Part shown: positions 12,357 through 24,254 of the stretch, in pieces | Layout of the letters: each line of letters starts with the position of its first letter | Position numbering within the stretch: the first letter of the stretch is position 1 | NCBI GenBank assembly: GCA_032164295.1 | Contig: JAJHTX010000010.1 | Coordinates: forward strand, 1,178,001-1,242,000 | Direction of reading: 5' to 3' | DNA from: Inonotus obliquus | Lineage: Eukaryota; Basidiomycota; Agaricomycetes; Hymenochaetales; Hymenochaetaceae | Length of the DNA stretch: 64,000 nucleotides | Position numbers and translations under genes: made by a program | The notes under the pieces: generated by a model | The model's input: only the letters and a program-made list of their open reading frames with translations | What the model was told of the DNA's origin: nothing | The model's database searches: none

Positions 12357-14176
12357 ATCTAGCTCTTGTTTTTTCTTATTCTGTTTTGTCCTACTTTTTC
12401 GTCCTGCGATTTGATTCTCCTGGATCAGGTTTTACGTGTGTCTCCCGGTGCCCTTTTGCTTACAGTGTATGCACGCCCTAGGTCCTGCATTTACTGCATT
12501 TTTTACTTATGTTTCGAATGTCGGCGGAATCATTACAACCCCTTTGTAGCCTTTCCGGTTTCTTTTCTGTTTACCCCTTCACTTGTATCTGTCTTGTTTC
12601 TTTATTCATGGTGAATAGGACTAATAGGACTAGTATTAGTGAGTTTTACAATAATGAGCTTACATGCCACCCAAAATAAGGATCGTCAATCGCTGACTCT
12701 GATTTTTTATCTGAAAGAAGCGATAGAGGCGGGCTACATGGATTTGGATTTGGAGTGTCTCCTTCGTTCACTGGGTTCACTGGCGGCTTACGAGTTTGAG
12801 CGGGCATCCCGTCAATTTCATTACCAGATTGTGTGGGAGAACAGTACAATGGTTGTAAGGTCAATATTAGTGGATCAGACATGATCGTGCACCCTCCAAG
12901 ATGCGCGAGACGCTCCGAATTAATCGACTATTGACCTCTGAATAACGAGGATTTGATGGTGCCGTCGCGAGGTCACTGGTAAGAACTCAACTTGATATCA
13001 TTTTTAACGTAGCTATCGGAGAGCCCTCCGATGGTCAGTCAGAAAGATTTCTCTTATTCATATATATGTTCGAATAATTTCTGATTACTTCCTCGAATAC
13101 ATGTATAAGCGTTTCTTTCTTATGTACATACATGTCATTCAACCGTCGTTCCAATCTCCAAATCGAACCATACCGCTTCGATTTTTGATATGCAGAAAAG
13201 ATCTAATATTATAATTGTACTTACAAGACGCGCATACATATACATATATCCATATGTACATGTACACAAAATGCAAAGCGGATAGAAAGGCAGAAAAACA
13301 CCTGGGATAATAGCATCAGAAGAGAATAACAACAACAACAGCAAACGCGCAAGATAGCAGACGCTGGAGGACGGGAGGACGGAAAGGGAGGATAAAGAAG
13401 GAAATTTGAGAGTTAGAAGGAACCGAGATGCAGGATCCTAGATACCACAGAGAGACAGAGAGAGGGGAAGAGGCTGTGAAAAATAGAAAATGTGAGACGT
13501 GAGACGTGAGATGAAAGACGTGACCGTGAATTTTCCGACCCGGCAAGAGGGAAGCACAACAGAGCAGGAGAAGAATCCGAAAGAATAAAGAATCAGAATC
13601 GAACGAATTGGTTGGAAGGCTGGAAGACTGGAAAATGGGAGGATGAAGGATGGAGGACTGGGTAATGGAGGGAATTGTCGTGAATTGTCGTTAGATGATA
13701 CAGGTACGTGAGTAATTCATCTGAATTGAGTCTGCTGTGCGATAATGATGGATGATTGACGTGGAAAATTGGTGAAGGGAGGCGGAGAATGGCGGCAGAA
13801 AGTGAAGGAAAAGGCGACGTCACGGCGATACCCTGGTCAACGGGATGTGTTCCATCCGAGCGAGTCAGGAAAAATGTACGAGGGAAGAAGGACTGTTGGC
13901 CGCGGAGGTTATGTCGTCACGTTTCGGGTTCGAGAATGATGGAAGTGATGTTCGGTATCTAGATGTCTGGGTGGACAAGAGGCATGCATGGGTAAGAGAT
14001 GGTGAGTGGTGTAATGTCTGGGTGGCTGGTTGTGTAGAAGGTAGGGATGGTATTGGCCAAGAACGAGCGAGATGATCGTAGGTGAAATGATCTATTTCCG
14101 AGTCCTCCTTCAATGTCAATGTCAAATCGGACGCTGAGAAACACAGCGGTGCGTTTTCGTCGTCGCGCATCCCACC
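12357..14176. other. Convergent 3' flanks of SWR1 and the PKA gene
   Basis: The two neighbouring genes end towards each other here, so most of the stretch is 3' UTR and spacer. Around 13490-13525 the triplet-like phrase GAGACGT recurs, and 13380-13640 is purine-rich on the plus strand. Open frames at 12639-12884, 13756-13962 and 13845-14075 have no motif and no splice partners. I see no gene. Confidence 0.5.
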
Positions 14177-15672
14177 TTACATCGGCACAAGCGGCATATA
14201 CTCAAAATCCTGGAACAACTTCCCCCATGGATCCTCTCCCTCCCTTCCATACAACTTAACCTCATCTCCCTCTGGATAATGTTCAAAAGCACTCGCATCG
14301 CCCTCTCCGTCGATTCTCGGTATATACGGTGCACCAATCTCTCTCCCTCTCAATTTCCCCCAATCTACTTCTCTAAACCAAGCATGGGCAAACACATCTC
14401 CAGCACCATGTTGTAAATTTCCATAACGTCGCGAAGGGTCGGGTTCCATGAGTTTGACTATAAGATCTTTGGCGTCTGGATGGAAAGCCGGCCAATGGAT
14501 GTGACCGGGACCGGCTGCTATGCGTTCATATAGTAATACAGGGTTGGGGACGGATTGGTGATACGGTGGTAAACCCGAGAGCATCTCAAATATTAGTACT
14601 CCCAACGCATACCAGTCGACACTTTTATTGTATCTTTGTTGCAGAACGATTTCCGGGGCGAGATAATCTGGCGTCCCACACAACGTCCACGTCATGTTTG
14701 GACAAAACTTTGCAAAGCCGAAATCCGCTATTTTGATATGTCCGTCGTGGTTGAGAAGGACGTTTTCCGGTTTAAGATCCCGATAGACAATGTTGTTTGA
14801 GTGTAGATAGTTGAGCGCTAGTGCGACTTCTGCTGCGTAGAACTTTGCTACCGGGTCTGGAAATCGCTGTGGATAAGAACAAAGAATGAGCGTGAGTAAA
14901 GCGGATAATGTGTGGATGAACAAACGTACATTTGAACGTCGGAGTAATGTGAAGAGCTCCCCGCCAGGTACAAAATCCATGACCATGAATAGATTTCGCG
15001 CATCTTGGAATGTACCCCATAAGTTGACGATGAAAGGATGTACGGCCACTTCGAGCAGTGCCCGTTCGTTGTTCGTATGTTGCACTTGCTTTGTCCTCAC
15101 AACCTTGTCTTTGTTAAGGACTTTGATCGCGTAGAATCGGAGATTATGTTTACTCCTCACTGTAAATAGTAAGGTGAAAAGAATGCGTAAATGTTATGGG
15201 GAAACACTATACCGAGATGAACACGTCCAAAACTTCCAGTACCCACGGTCCGCATCAACGAGAAATCATTGAGACTATATCGACCTTTTGGACGGGTATT
15301 TACAGGAAGCCTCGCTTCTTCCTCAACAACATCAAAAACGCCTCCATTATCAGGTTCACATATTTCTACGCCGATATCGGTGTCTACGCGAACCTGCATC
15401 TTATCGACGTCCTCATACCACTCCGTGCTGTCCACCGCGGCGTTGGATGACGTTGCGAGAGTAGAGATAGAGCCGTATCGACTGCGACTCAAGGAAAGAC
15501 GTGTGATACCGGAAGAAGCGTAAGAATCTCCTCCCGATGTCACCGGAGGGGAGGACGGGATACCTCCACGGTTGCTGATGCTGTTGCTGTTATTGTTGAT
15601 GGAGAGGCGGGGTAGAGGATGAGAGGGCTGAGAGCGACGAACGGGGTGATGGATAGGGTGGAAGTCTGACAT
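14177..15672 (-). CDS. cAMP-dependent protein kinase catalytic subunit (PKA-C)
   Basis: Serine/threonine kinase that phosphorylates targets when cAMP releases it from the regulatory subunit; in fungi it controls growth, nutrient sensing and development. Three exons join in phase: 15672-15213, 15159-14930 and 14866-14177, giving 459 residues. A disordered Ser/Asn-rich N-tail of about 130 residues precedes the kinase domain. Visible kinase motifs are the glycine loop GTGSFGRV, the lysine in YAIKVLNK, the catalytic loop [14 protein letters not shown], and the activation loop [12 protein letters not shown] with its phospho-threonine. The C-terminal AGC tail ends with a hydrophobic FQDFEY motif. 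YRDLKPEN together with [11 protein letters not shown] identifies the PKA branch of AGC kinases. The gene shares a 358-bp divergent promoter with the carrier gene at 16031. Confidence 0.93.
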
Positions 15673-16030
15673 GAGGTTGTTTGCAGTCGGATGAAGGGGG
15701 GCACACTGAGTAGACCAGGTTGTGCCAGAGACGGGAGACTAGACCAGCCACCAAGCTGTGTTAGATGCAGATGCGAGTGATGACTTCGGCGAGTTGTGAT
15801 TGTTGTCAGCAAAGGCGAGAAAAGTCTTGTACGCTGAGCTGTGGTAGACGTTGTTGAGAGAGAGAAAAAGGAGGAGGAAATTGGAGGATGAGGTGGTAGT
15901 TTGTATGTATTTGTTTGTTTTCTGAAATTAAATGGCAATCGTTGTACTATTTCCCATCAGATCGCCGATCTTCTCCTTTTATGGTATACATTCGCACACG
16001 TGTTTATTACCACCCATCTAACACTCAACC
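15673..16030. promoter_or_regulatory. Divergent promoter between PKA-C and the carrier gene
   Basis: Only 358 bp separate the two start codons, so both promoters and 5' UTRs must lie here. The plus-strand side is pyrimidine-rich just before 16031 (ACCACCCATCTAACACTC). I see no clear TATA box. A CACGTG motif occurs at about 15998-16003 (GCACACGTGTTT). Confidence 0.6.
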
Positions 16031-17423
16031 ATGACCAGCACTCTACCACCACTCGTACAAGCCTTCTCCGGTGCTATAGGGGGCGCAGCTGCAAACGCCT
16101 CCGTGTACCCTCTTGACCTGGTATGCACACGTCTACAGACATCTCATCGAAAGGAAAGGCAGGGTACGTCATATAATAGGAGTACATTACAGCACCTCAA
16201 CTGAGATACATTATCAAGGAATCATCTCTACTCTCAGACAAATCATAAAGAAAAGAGGCATAACAGGGCTCTACGATGGCTTGGAGACAGATACGGCTGC
16301 CACTCTAATCTCTGGGTCCGTTCACGTTGCAAAAGTTCGAAATCTTAGCTCACTTCTCACCACAGATTCTTCTACTTCTACGCCTATTCCTTCCTTCGAG
16401 ACAAAGTCTTCAAGCGTCATCCAGAATCTAACCACTCGAAATTAAAACCAACATCACCAACCCTGGCTGCTCTAGAAGAAATCGCCGTAGGCTTCCTAGC
16501 AGGTGTTGCAAGTCGCGCCATATCCACTCCACTCAGTCTCATCACTGTTCGCTTACAAAGCGAGCATCAGAATCAGTCGGACTTGGGTTCGAATGACGTC
16601 GAGAAAGGGCAGGACGAAGACAAGAATGGAGGAAGAGCCTCAGCTAGGTCGATGAAGAATGTGGCAAGGCGCATATACGCAGAGGGTGGATTGCGAGGAT
16701 TCTGGCGAGGTCAGTTTGAATTATTTTCACACCATCCAGGCCCAGACGCTCGAAATAATGTCTACGCTTACAGGCTTCCAAACAACCACCCTCCTCTGCC
16801 TCAATCCCTCCTTGACGCTCTTCCTCTATCAAGCTTTCCGAAAGTTATTTCTTAGAGGAAGAGATCGCGAGCAACCTTCACCGCGTCAGGCTTTCGTCGG
16901 AGCTGCGGTCTCGAATGTCATTGGTAAGGAACCTTTGCATCGTATTGCACCTCTGGAAGGTTTTACATTCATCTCAAAATTCATCTCTCAAATATTTTGT
17001 ATGTATAGCCGTGACGTTCCTCTACCCACTCATCCTCGCCAAAACGCGTCTCCAATCCCAATCCCAATCCCATAATGGCGCATCCAAAGATCCAAAGTCA
17101 ACTTCAACTTCACCTTCACCTTCACCTTCAAACTCAATGCTCACAATCTGGTCCAACGCATACACCCTCTCCGGCTTATCGGGACTATACCAAGGTCTAG
17201 AAGCCCAACTCATTAAAGGGTTCGTAAGTCAAGGGTTGGCTATGATGGTTAAACAGAGGTACGTATTCAGGATGGTTTATACTATGCAATATGCCATCCA
17301 TGCGTTGCTGCCTGACTACACTTATGACATTATCCACCATTCTTTGTTAGGATCGAGCAATTCGTTATTGCTATATACTTATATTACATACATGCGAAGA
17401 ATCGAAGGAGGCTTTTACAGTAA
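16031..17423 (+). CDS. Mitochondrial-carrier-family protein, peroxisomal adenine nucleotide transporter type
   Basis: Six-helix solute carrier. The closest family pattern I can see is the peroxisomal ATP/AMP carrier (yeast Ant1, human SLC25A17), which supplies ATP for fatty-acid activation in peroxisomes. Six exons join in phase: 16031-16163, 16219-16315, 16366-16709, 16774-16923, 17009-17258 and 17351-17423, giving 348 residues. The three carrier repeats are marked by PLDLVCTR, TPLSLITVR and YPLILAKTR. Only the first keeps the acidic residue of the PxD/ExxK/R signature, a divergence common in the peroxisomal branch. The segment GFWRG followed by LNPSLTLFLYQAFRK also fits that branch. Intron 1 must use an AAG acceptor to keep frame; the nearer TTACAG would leave a 29-nt intron and break it. 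The C-terminus is basic (KNRRRLLQ). Substrate and organelle are inferred. Confidence 0.82.
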
Positions 17424-17693
17424 TTCTATCCGGGAATTGTGTAAAGGTATTAATGGGATATTATTCATGAACACGTAGTGTACAGTAGTAAGCATACGCA
17501 TACGATACACGCATCGCAGACACAGACACGGACCTCCATAAAGTAGAGTCATACATAAAATAATGTTCTTATAGTTCCGACGAACGTATGTATAAATATA
17601 ATCTGCCACCATAACACGAATAACGATACACACAAAACATCGTGCCGGTTTATCTGTATTACCTCCACCTTAACCATCACCTTAACCATCAAC

Positions 17694-19495
17694 CTACTCA
17701 GACACCAAAAACCCCGAACGTCTCTCAACAACTCTAATGAAAGCCGTAGTCGAAGTTAACCTCGTCTCACTAGCGTTCGCATCCAACGCAAGTTCGCTAA
17801 CGTTAGCATTGTCCACACCAATATTAATACCTGAATCTTCGATTGCGAGCTGCGTCGGCGAGGAACCTCGAACAATTGACGAAGACGGTGGAGATGGCGA
17901 AGGAGAGGATGGTGAAGAGGGTGAAGAAGGACAAGGAGATTGAGAAGGGTGGGATGAAATACTACCCGTCGGGGTCAGACTACCATCTTGACTAGGATCC
18001 CGTCCTAGCCTATGGTCGTCTAGGTTTGCATGAGGCTGTCGTGGTAAGGCCTTAACATGCACTTCAGGCGAGACTGAAGGTGAAGGCAAGAGTGAACTCG
18101 AGTATCGCACTCTTCCTCTCTCCTTCTTATGAAATTTATCTGCCCGAGTCGCACTCCATTCCTCTTCATCTTCCCTTTCCTCCGGTGCCTGTTCTTCGCT
18201 CTCTCGCCTCAAACGCCTCACAGCCTCATCCCAAAGCGCCCTCAAAGGCGGCTCAGCACGTACAAACTGCTCCACAAGTATGTCCTCCATTTCCTTTGTC
18301 AGCTTTTCCAAGACTTCGGGATGTGGGTTGCAAGGTGGGACGGAGTCAAAAGTTACTTCCGCTTCCACCTTATTCTGAGTACGTTGATTGCGTGTGGATG
18401 TCGACGCAGAAGGCGATACGGATGGTGTATAGTTGTTCATTGCGTGTAGTTCGAGATGGAGGAGGCGGAGAACTGCCAAATAAAACGATATATCAGTCCA
18501 TATTCGTGTGAAACATCCGTTATGCACTAACCTTCAGCATCCGCAAACTTTTCAATAGCTTCAAGTCTTTGCAACCAAGGGACGTATGTCCTCAGATCTT
18601 CAGGCCGGATATTAGATTCTTCCGGAAATAACACAGGAACGACCCGCGAAAGCGCAACGCTCAAGAATACAAATAGTTGGTGAAGGAAGAGGACGTGCTG
18701 GAACGCAACACGATCTGGGTACAGTATCCCCAGCGGGCCAAAAGAGCGAGGCCCGACTGTTAGGCATAACTCGCATGCAAATAACGACAGGAGTAGGATG
18801 TAACGCCACTGTGAAACGAATACCATTGCAAGTCAATATGTGAAGGTGTGTCGACTGGGAAGGACACGTACGAAAGCCACCGGACTTGGTCGACCGACGA
18901 GCGACATGACAACAAGCACAATCCCAGAGATAATGTAGAATCCGGAAGACTGCAGAATCCCTTGCTTCAAGTACTCCTTTTGTATAGAGCAGTTTCGCCA
19001 ACTCAGTGCATCGGGGCCAAATCTACCTGCAGTTCATCAGCCACTCTATTACAGGGAAGGTGATATTTGCACCGACCTTTCATACGCAAAACGCTTCATC
19101 GGGTTCTTCAATGCTTCATACGCACTTTGAATAGCCATGAACAGTGGTTCGCTGGCAGGACCCGCGCGATCCGGATGGTATCGCTTGGCAAATGTACGAT
19201 AGGAGCTACGCAGCTTCACGTCGTCCACGTCCGGTGATACACCGAGGATTTGGTAGAAATTTGGCGGAGTACTGCGCGCAGCTTCAACGAGATTATAGGA
19301 GAGATACGCGAGCACCACAATCGTATAGGCAGTTCGGTAGTGATTTTGCCATCGTGGAGATCCACGTTGTGGTGGGGCACCACCTTTGGAAGAGAGGAAC
19401 TGGTAGTAAAAGGAGAGAAGCTTCTGAGTTGCAAAGTCTGGGACGTATGACCAAGCTCCTAAGCGCAGGAGGACGGAACCTGCGGACGATAACAT
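17694..19495 (-). CDS. Membrane-anchored DnaJ (J-domain) protein
   Basis: Co-chaperone that would recruit and stimulate an Hsp70 at a membrane, probably the ER. Four exons join in phase: 19495-19077, 19022-18872, 18808-18532 and 18472-17694, giving 541 residues. A hydrophobic segment near residues 55-75 (TIVVLAYLSYNLVEAA) precedes a J domain at about 78-140 with the essential HPD (KRYHPDRAG). Three more hydrophobic segments follow: IISGIVLVVMSLVG, WRYILLLSLFACELCL and LHQLFVFLSVALSRVVPVLF. The last exon is soluble: an acidic, helical part and then a long Ser/Pro-rich low-complexity tail. Intron 1 must end at GTAG|ATTTGG, because the CTGCAG just upstream would give an in-frame stop. The 3' end faces the carrier gene 270 bp away. 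Confidence 0.85.
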
Positions 19496-22400
19496 CTGGA
19501 AACCAATTGTCGTTAGGAATTATTTTATCTTGAAGTGACAAAATGAGAAGGAAGAAGGCTCAGGCCGGCAAACGAAGCCAGACAAATTTGTTGTCCTCTC
19601 CCGGGCATCTCTAAGTCCATCTCTATCCGTGCAGACCCTTTGTAAGCGCAATGTCACGCACATGCACGTTAATCTCGAGTGCACCTGCTGGATAATCGCG
19701 CGTGGATTATTATGCCGATGAAAAAAAAAACCACTGCAAGCGACCACCTCAAGATAAACAAAGAAAGCTGCTAAAAGCAGACTTCAATTATCGAGGCTTG
19801 GCTTCATCGGGGCCGTTATCCTCGCGTCGCATCGCTACAACCCAGCATAACCAGGCAGCAACACAACATAAGAGAAGTCAGGCCATGTAGGACTCAACCT
19901 TTGCTAACAGATCTTTGGTCTCGGAGACCGGCTAGCCATTATAAGTCCAGCTGTGCTAAATCACACAGGGCGTGATAGCCTGTGTCGCTGTCCGTCTGGC
20001 CTTACGCACATGCCCGGTGATCTCCAGAAAGCACCTGAGTTTAACAGACGGGATCTTTGAGGGCGCCCGTGATTTTGATAGGCGAAGAGATGCAGCGGGA
20101 CTCAAACCTTTTACTATAGCATCATGGCAAGAGAGAAATGAAATGAACTGCTACTTGCCTCAGGATTTGAGATGGTGGACTAGGTGGCGGTTTGATGAAG
20201 AGTGGCATGCAGCACGTGATGTGATTGCACGAGGAATTTTCACTCGCTCCTTCAATAGTCTACCAGCCTTTTGATCTTTATTTGTTGCTCTCGGCAGTGA
20301 CCACCAAATGCTGGCGATGAAGACGCAACGTCAACACCCTCTCAAAACGCATAGACCATTGTTTGGTCGGTGTAAGCAATGCCGAGTGACGATTAATTTC
20401 GGCTGACTTGCACGGTAACAACACTTCTCTTTGTTTGTGCATAACTTTGCTGTGTTCGTTCGTTGACCATCTTGATCGCAGTGTCGATGAGAACCTATTG
20501 AAACTTCTCAAGTCTAAACGGATCCCCAATAACGCCGTCGTTCGCCTTCAAGGCCATACGTGATTTCCGGACTCTTTTGATTCAGTAAATTTCACTACCC
20601 AACGAGGTACCATCCATTGATTCTAGTGGGCGCCAACAAACTTGTTCGCTGCCGCCTGATGCTTCCGTTCAAAACTAGAAGTAGAGGCTTCTACTTACTC
20701 GGAAAAGTTTTGCTTAAGAGCTATCAGAGGCGGTGAGCTTTGTCTGGTGTACTATTTCTGACAGTTGTTTGTGATTGGACTACAACCCATCATTTCTGCA
20801 CAGCTCGGCAAAGCGAGTATGACTGCAAAATGCGTTGCTATCTCAGCATCTTCCGGCGGCTAAGACGTTTGGCTGTGATAAGTCTCGATTCTATCTCAAC
20901 CAAGTGAACCTCCTCGGCCGATATGAAATGCATGGAAGACAATGATGATCACGAAGTGGAGAGCGCCTATCCCAGCGATTCTTCCCAGCAGATTCACTGA
21001 GAAACGAAAATGTCCAGAGAAATCTTTCTTGAAGCGAAAGAGAGCTTCACTAGTCGGTGGTCTTTGCTTCGGTGCGTTGCCTTCACTTCTCGCTGTTCCG
21101 CACGAACATGGATTTAGTCCAGGAATGGAAGGCACCAAATGGTATACTCGGACATGAAGGAAGTCTCGGGTGGCCCTAGGATAATAGTCGTGTGAACGTT
21201 TATGAAGAAGAGACGCCAGTGATTGGATCTTCTTGTAATGATTCGCCTATTCTGCCAGGTTCTGCCGACCCTCATATTTCGTGATTCCTGTTCCCAGGCG
21301 AGTTCAGACTGTGTCGCAGGCGCCAAGACACGTTCCTCGTCAAAGTGAGTCTTCTGCTCTTGGTACCTTTTCCGAGAATTTGAGAATGACCTAGTTCAAG
21401 GACCAGAGAGGACCTGAATTAGATGGAAAACACTAAGGCGCGGCATTTTTTTCTGAAACTTCTCGGATTTTTTATTTGTCTTTGAAGCTATCAGCCTTGA
21501 TTCGCGTCAACAGGGACCACGAGGGACCACGAGAGCAAATAACTAATCAAAACATCCGCCACTATCGATTCCGCAAAGCACTAGTCCCTGCAAGTCCGGG
21601 CTCTGATCATTAAAGAATCCATTCATCAGATTTTCGAGCTTCGCGCTGGAATTCTCTGACTCTTCAGGCTCTTCTCGTTTCCGTATTGCGACCGCAATAG
21701 TCTCCGGATGTTCCGCAAAAGCCAATCATCCACATTCAGAAATATTCTTCTTGCGGGATGTTTGGCATTTGTTTCGGGAATTCAGGACCAGGTAGGCTAA
21801 AGTGGCTTCTTGCAGCTTTATGAATGTTCCAGGCGCTGCAAAATGGAAATATGACCTACCGTATTCGTCGTCTTCTTTCTTACGGGCGTAGAGCGGCACG
21901 AAGGTCATTGGAAAACAAAAATAACGGCAACATTGCTCTTCTTGGTGTGTAACTCACCGTTGCCTTCTTCCGTATGAGTCAAGCAGCTCAAAGAAGGTTG
22001 ATAAATAGCATTGGCTCGCTTCTAAACCCGAAGGTTTATCCAAAGAAAGCCCACGAATACTGTTGGAAATTAGCTCCACAGCCTCCTTCCGACCCTTCTG
22101 CCCTTTGACGGAGGACCATGACCAAAAGTACTATCGCCACAGGAACAGATATCACCGTCTTTGATCTGGAGAAAAAAATAGCCCAATCATCTCGCCAACC
22201 AAAGGAAAGCATCAAATCGGCGAGGAGACTGGTCCTCGAAGATGATTATCTGCCAAAGAGGTCTCCATGAATCCTATATGTCATGATGTGAAGCCCCGTC
22301 GCTTTGATGTTTGTCGCTGTCGTCATTTGATACCGAATCCATGGCACACACCACACAAATTCACACATGAATAAATAGCGCGCCCGTGAAGATGCTTAGT

Positions 22401-23496
22401 GAGTCGGTCGAGAGCCATTTGGTTTCTAGGGTGATGCGGAGATCACTTTAGTGTTCCCTTTCGTTTTGAGGCGCATTTTTTTATAATTTTAATTTGAAGG
22501 TGTTCCGCGGTATCCGGGACCCTTGATACAAATTTTGTATTGGCGGAACGTTTCAAAAGTGATTTTCATACGGAACAACGGGGATTTGGTACATTTGAGT
22601 CTTTGGCGCGTCTATCAACAGAGCAAGGATGTTATTCGGTAGTTTGAAGTTTACCATCTGCCAAAGGTCGGTGCTTTCTCAGGTACTAGTAAGCATAGCA
22701 AGGGAATATCCAAGTACAGTACAACCATTCCGTTATGATCATCTGAAGGCTATCTGCATCTTCCCTCATCCCCTAGAAACGAGCCATATACGCAGTATGG
22801 TGTTGAGCTTCACACGGATTGGCTTCTGACTTTTCGGGTCCTGCTAAGAACGGCAAACGGAGTTCTTCCATCGGATTATATTTTTTCTTTTGCCTCGCTA
22901 CGCCCTAGCAACGGGTTGGGCGAGAATTCAGATCGGTCAGTTGGAAGGGGTGGGAATCATCATCCAAGCTGTACTCGTGACAAGTACGGCACTGTGTAGT
23001 TCCTCTAAAACAGGCAAGTAAACTGTACGGATGTGTCTCAAAAGTAAACATACATCCCCTTCTAAGCCTTCTGATTAGATTGACCAGTACTGGTATCGGC
23101 GGTGCTAATCCATTCTACGAGCATCTTGCCTATTCCGATCAGAACTCAACAAGCAACAACCAAAAAAAAAGACGGGATCAGAAGGATCTGGTCCGTTGCC
23201 AACAGCGGTAAATTGAGAGGCGGAAATCGACTACTCAGACTATTTCCAAAGATGCGCCAATTAAACTCTTCTGCCGTTTCCGCTGCTTTAATTCACTGGC
23301 TAATCAAACTCTTGGATCAAGCCACTAAGAGTCAGAGAATGTAGGGCGCTTCCATTGCGTATATATAGACCCCGAGGGTAAAGAAAGTGAGTTCTGCAAT
23401 CCCACCGCCCTATAGGTCCCGTCCATCCTAAGGCCTTAAAAGCCGTACCTCGTTTTCTCTCTGGCATTCAAGCCATCTGTACGATAACCCTTCACA
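19496..23496. other. Four-kilobase stretch without a recognisable gene
   Basis: Scattered open frames of 60-100 codons on both strands have no domain and do not join by introns into anything longer. Two adjacent minus-strand frames at 21543-21725 and 21726-21908 are the best candidates for a small unrecognised gene, but no splice joins them cleanly. A duplicated AGGGACCACG lies near 21510-21535. A near-perfect hairpin (ATACAAA facing TTTGTAT) occurs near 22530, nested inside a GTTCCGC/GCGGAAC pair. No transposon ends were found. Confidence 0.45.
23360..23367 (+). promoter_or_regulatory. TATA box of the Yippee-family gene
   Basis: TATATATA lies 130-137 bp upstream of the ATG at 23497 and is followed by the GC-rich CCCCGAGGG. 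Position and sequence suit a basidiomycete core promoter. Confidence 0.55.
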
Positions 23497-24254
23497 ATGG
23501 CCAAATACGCTTCCTACTACTCTTCATCCCTCGGTCCTATCAGCGTTGCTCGAGTCTTGATATGCAAGCAGTGTCATAAGTACATTGCGAGTATGGATGA
23601 CCTCCTTTCACGGGTAAGACCTCCGCCATGCCCGGTATTTTTAACATGCTAACATGCATTCATCTCAGGCATACTGCGGTGCGCAAAGTCCCAAAGCGGG
23701 GTTGTTCGACGATGTGTGAGTCTAGTTCCAAGCTCGTTTTACATTCACCCATGCTCATCTGAGTTTGGTAGATCGAATGTTTTGATGGGTCCGCGACAAG
23801 TTTGGCTGATGCGGACTGGCGCGCACACCGTGCGTGAGCTGAATGTGAGTGCTGAGAGTTTGATGGGTAGCCGTGGTAGACAGTGGACTTACATAAGCAA
23901 CTATATTTCCAGTGTCTCGGGTGCAAGGCATACGTCGGCTTCCAAATCGTACACGCCCATGAACCTTCGGAGAGATGGAAGAACGGGGCATACATTCTCG
24001 AGCGTCAGTTCCTGTTCATCCACTCCATCTACGAGTGCTCTGCGAGCGATAGCGAGTCGGACGATTCTAGTGGGGAGGAGAGATCGTATCAGTGGCCAGG
24101 AACACCGTTGCGTCTGAAGGTGGTGGAAGATCTCCGCAAGCAGCGACGGACGAAGCGGATGACCGTTCTGACCGCGACCAAGGCTGCGAATCCCGCATTA
24201 GATTCGTCAGACAAGCCACTACCTCATGCTCCAGTACCTGTTGAGGCGTGCTAA
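23497..24254 (+). CDS. Yippee-family zinc-binding protein
   Basis: Small zinc protein of the Yippee/Mis18/CULT fold family; Yippee proteins are linked to the cell cycle, the nucleus and ubiquitin ligase substrate receptors. Four exons join in phase: 23497-23613, 23669-23715, 23772-23844 and 23913-24254, giving 192 residues. Two CxxC knuckles are visible, CKQC near residue 23 and CLGC near residue 80, the second created exactly at the exon 3/4 junction. Between them lie family landmarks: SNVLMGPRQ, LMRTGAHTVREL, and after the second knuckle FQIVHAHEPSERWKNGAYIL. Usual Yippee proteins have about 110-130 residues; here about 70 extra C-terminal residues are acidic-serine and then basic (KQRRTKRM), which might be a nuclear signal. 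A TATA box lies about 130 bp upstream. Confidence 0.88.

Noticed and set aside
16164..16192. 29-nt intron in the carrier gene ending TTACAG
   Set aside because: Too short and shifts the frame out of the carrier sequence; the 55-nt intron restores it.
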